A stretch of DNA of 64,000 bases, taken from contig NC_064047.1 of assembly GCF_932526225.1 (NCBI RefSeq), forward strand, positions 10,097,494-10,161,493, read 5' to 3'. Shown in pieces: positions 63,900 through 64,000 of this stretch (the first letter of the stretch is position 1; each line of letters starts with the position of its first letter). The stretch is from Nematostella vectensis (lineage: Eukaryota; Cnidaria; Anthozoa; Actiniaria; Edwardsiidae). The notes under the pieces are model-generated. The model searched no databases. It saw only the letters and a program-made list of their open reading frames with translations, and was not told the DNA's origin. Made by a program: the position numbers and the translations under genes.

Positions 63900-64000
63900 G
63901 TAAGTGCTCCACAGACATCTTCTTTTGGCGCGTAGTCTAGCCATTCTATAAGGGTAACCTACGGCTTGGGAGCCCTGTGGTTTATTGTGCGACTTTTCTC

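Noticed and set aside
58238-61379. Long open frames (about 400 and 600 codons) reading as a protein of 43-residue repeats
   Set aside because: They are produced by a 129-bp tandem repeat that is open in two frames. There is no independent start or promoter, and the repeats derive from an MMS22L splice junction. Kept only as a possible exon extension, not as a separate gene.
62270-62638. 122-codon frame in intron 36
   Set aside because: No recognisable domain, and it ends at the edge of a transposon; most likely chance.

Overview
This window is animal nuclear DNA, most likely from an anthozoan cnidarian. It is intron-rich, its proteins look vertebrate-like (MMS22L, SYNCRIP/hnRNP Q, an SLC16-type transporter), and its non-coding DNA is packed with short inverted-repeat transposons, a tRNA-derived SINE, a decayed L2/CR1-type LINE and many minisatellites. 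The species cannot be fixed from sequence alone, and there is nothing bacterial here.

Layout. (1) 1-2130, plus strand: the 3' part of an hnRNP Q/R-like gene (three RRMs, no RGG tail). (2) 2131-7516: spacer with two copies of one MITE and a 58-bp minisatellite. (3) 7517-11625, minus strand: a complete four-exon SYNCRIP/hnRNP Q gene, convergent with its paralogue. (4) 11626-12111: a 486-bp spacer between two divergent start codons, probably a shared promoter. (5) 12112 to beyond the right edge, plus strand: one giant gene, the orthologue of MMS22L, the partner of TONSL in RAD51 loading at stalled replication forks. I placed 37 coding exons (3671 nt, about 1223 codons against about 1243 in human). 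Every splice phase is consistent, and only the last exon or exons lie outside. Two genes sit inside its introns on the opposite strand: a two-exon VPS62/DUF946-like gene in intron 6 (17764-19770) and a four-exon monocarboxylate-transporter-like gene in intron 21 (37510-40130). A copied piece of the SYNCRIP coding sequence lies in intron 3.

Most unusual feature. Exon-intron junctions of MMS22L have been tandemly duplicated again and again, at different exons, with different unit lengths and on either splice side. The cases are: exon 9 acceptor (73 bp x 6), exon 10 donor (49 bp x 34), exon 12 acceptor (about 190 bp x 2), exon 21 donor (about 92 bp x 3, decayed), exon 26 donor (74 bp x 15) and exon 34 acceptor (129 bp x 29). 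Each array holds ghost splice sites with pieces of coding exon attached. In the exon 34 array the last nine ghosts are open and in frame with the exon, so upstream acceptor use would add 43 residues per unit. The same habit of amplifying an element's functional edge appears in a SINE (its A-box head, about 10 copies) and in a MITE (one terminus, 7 copies).

Exon boundaries were placed by reading splice consensus and phase against remembered family sequences. No alignment or expression evidence was available.
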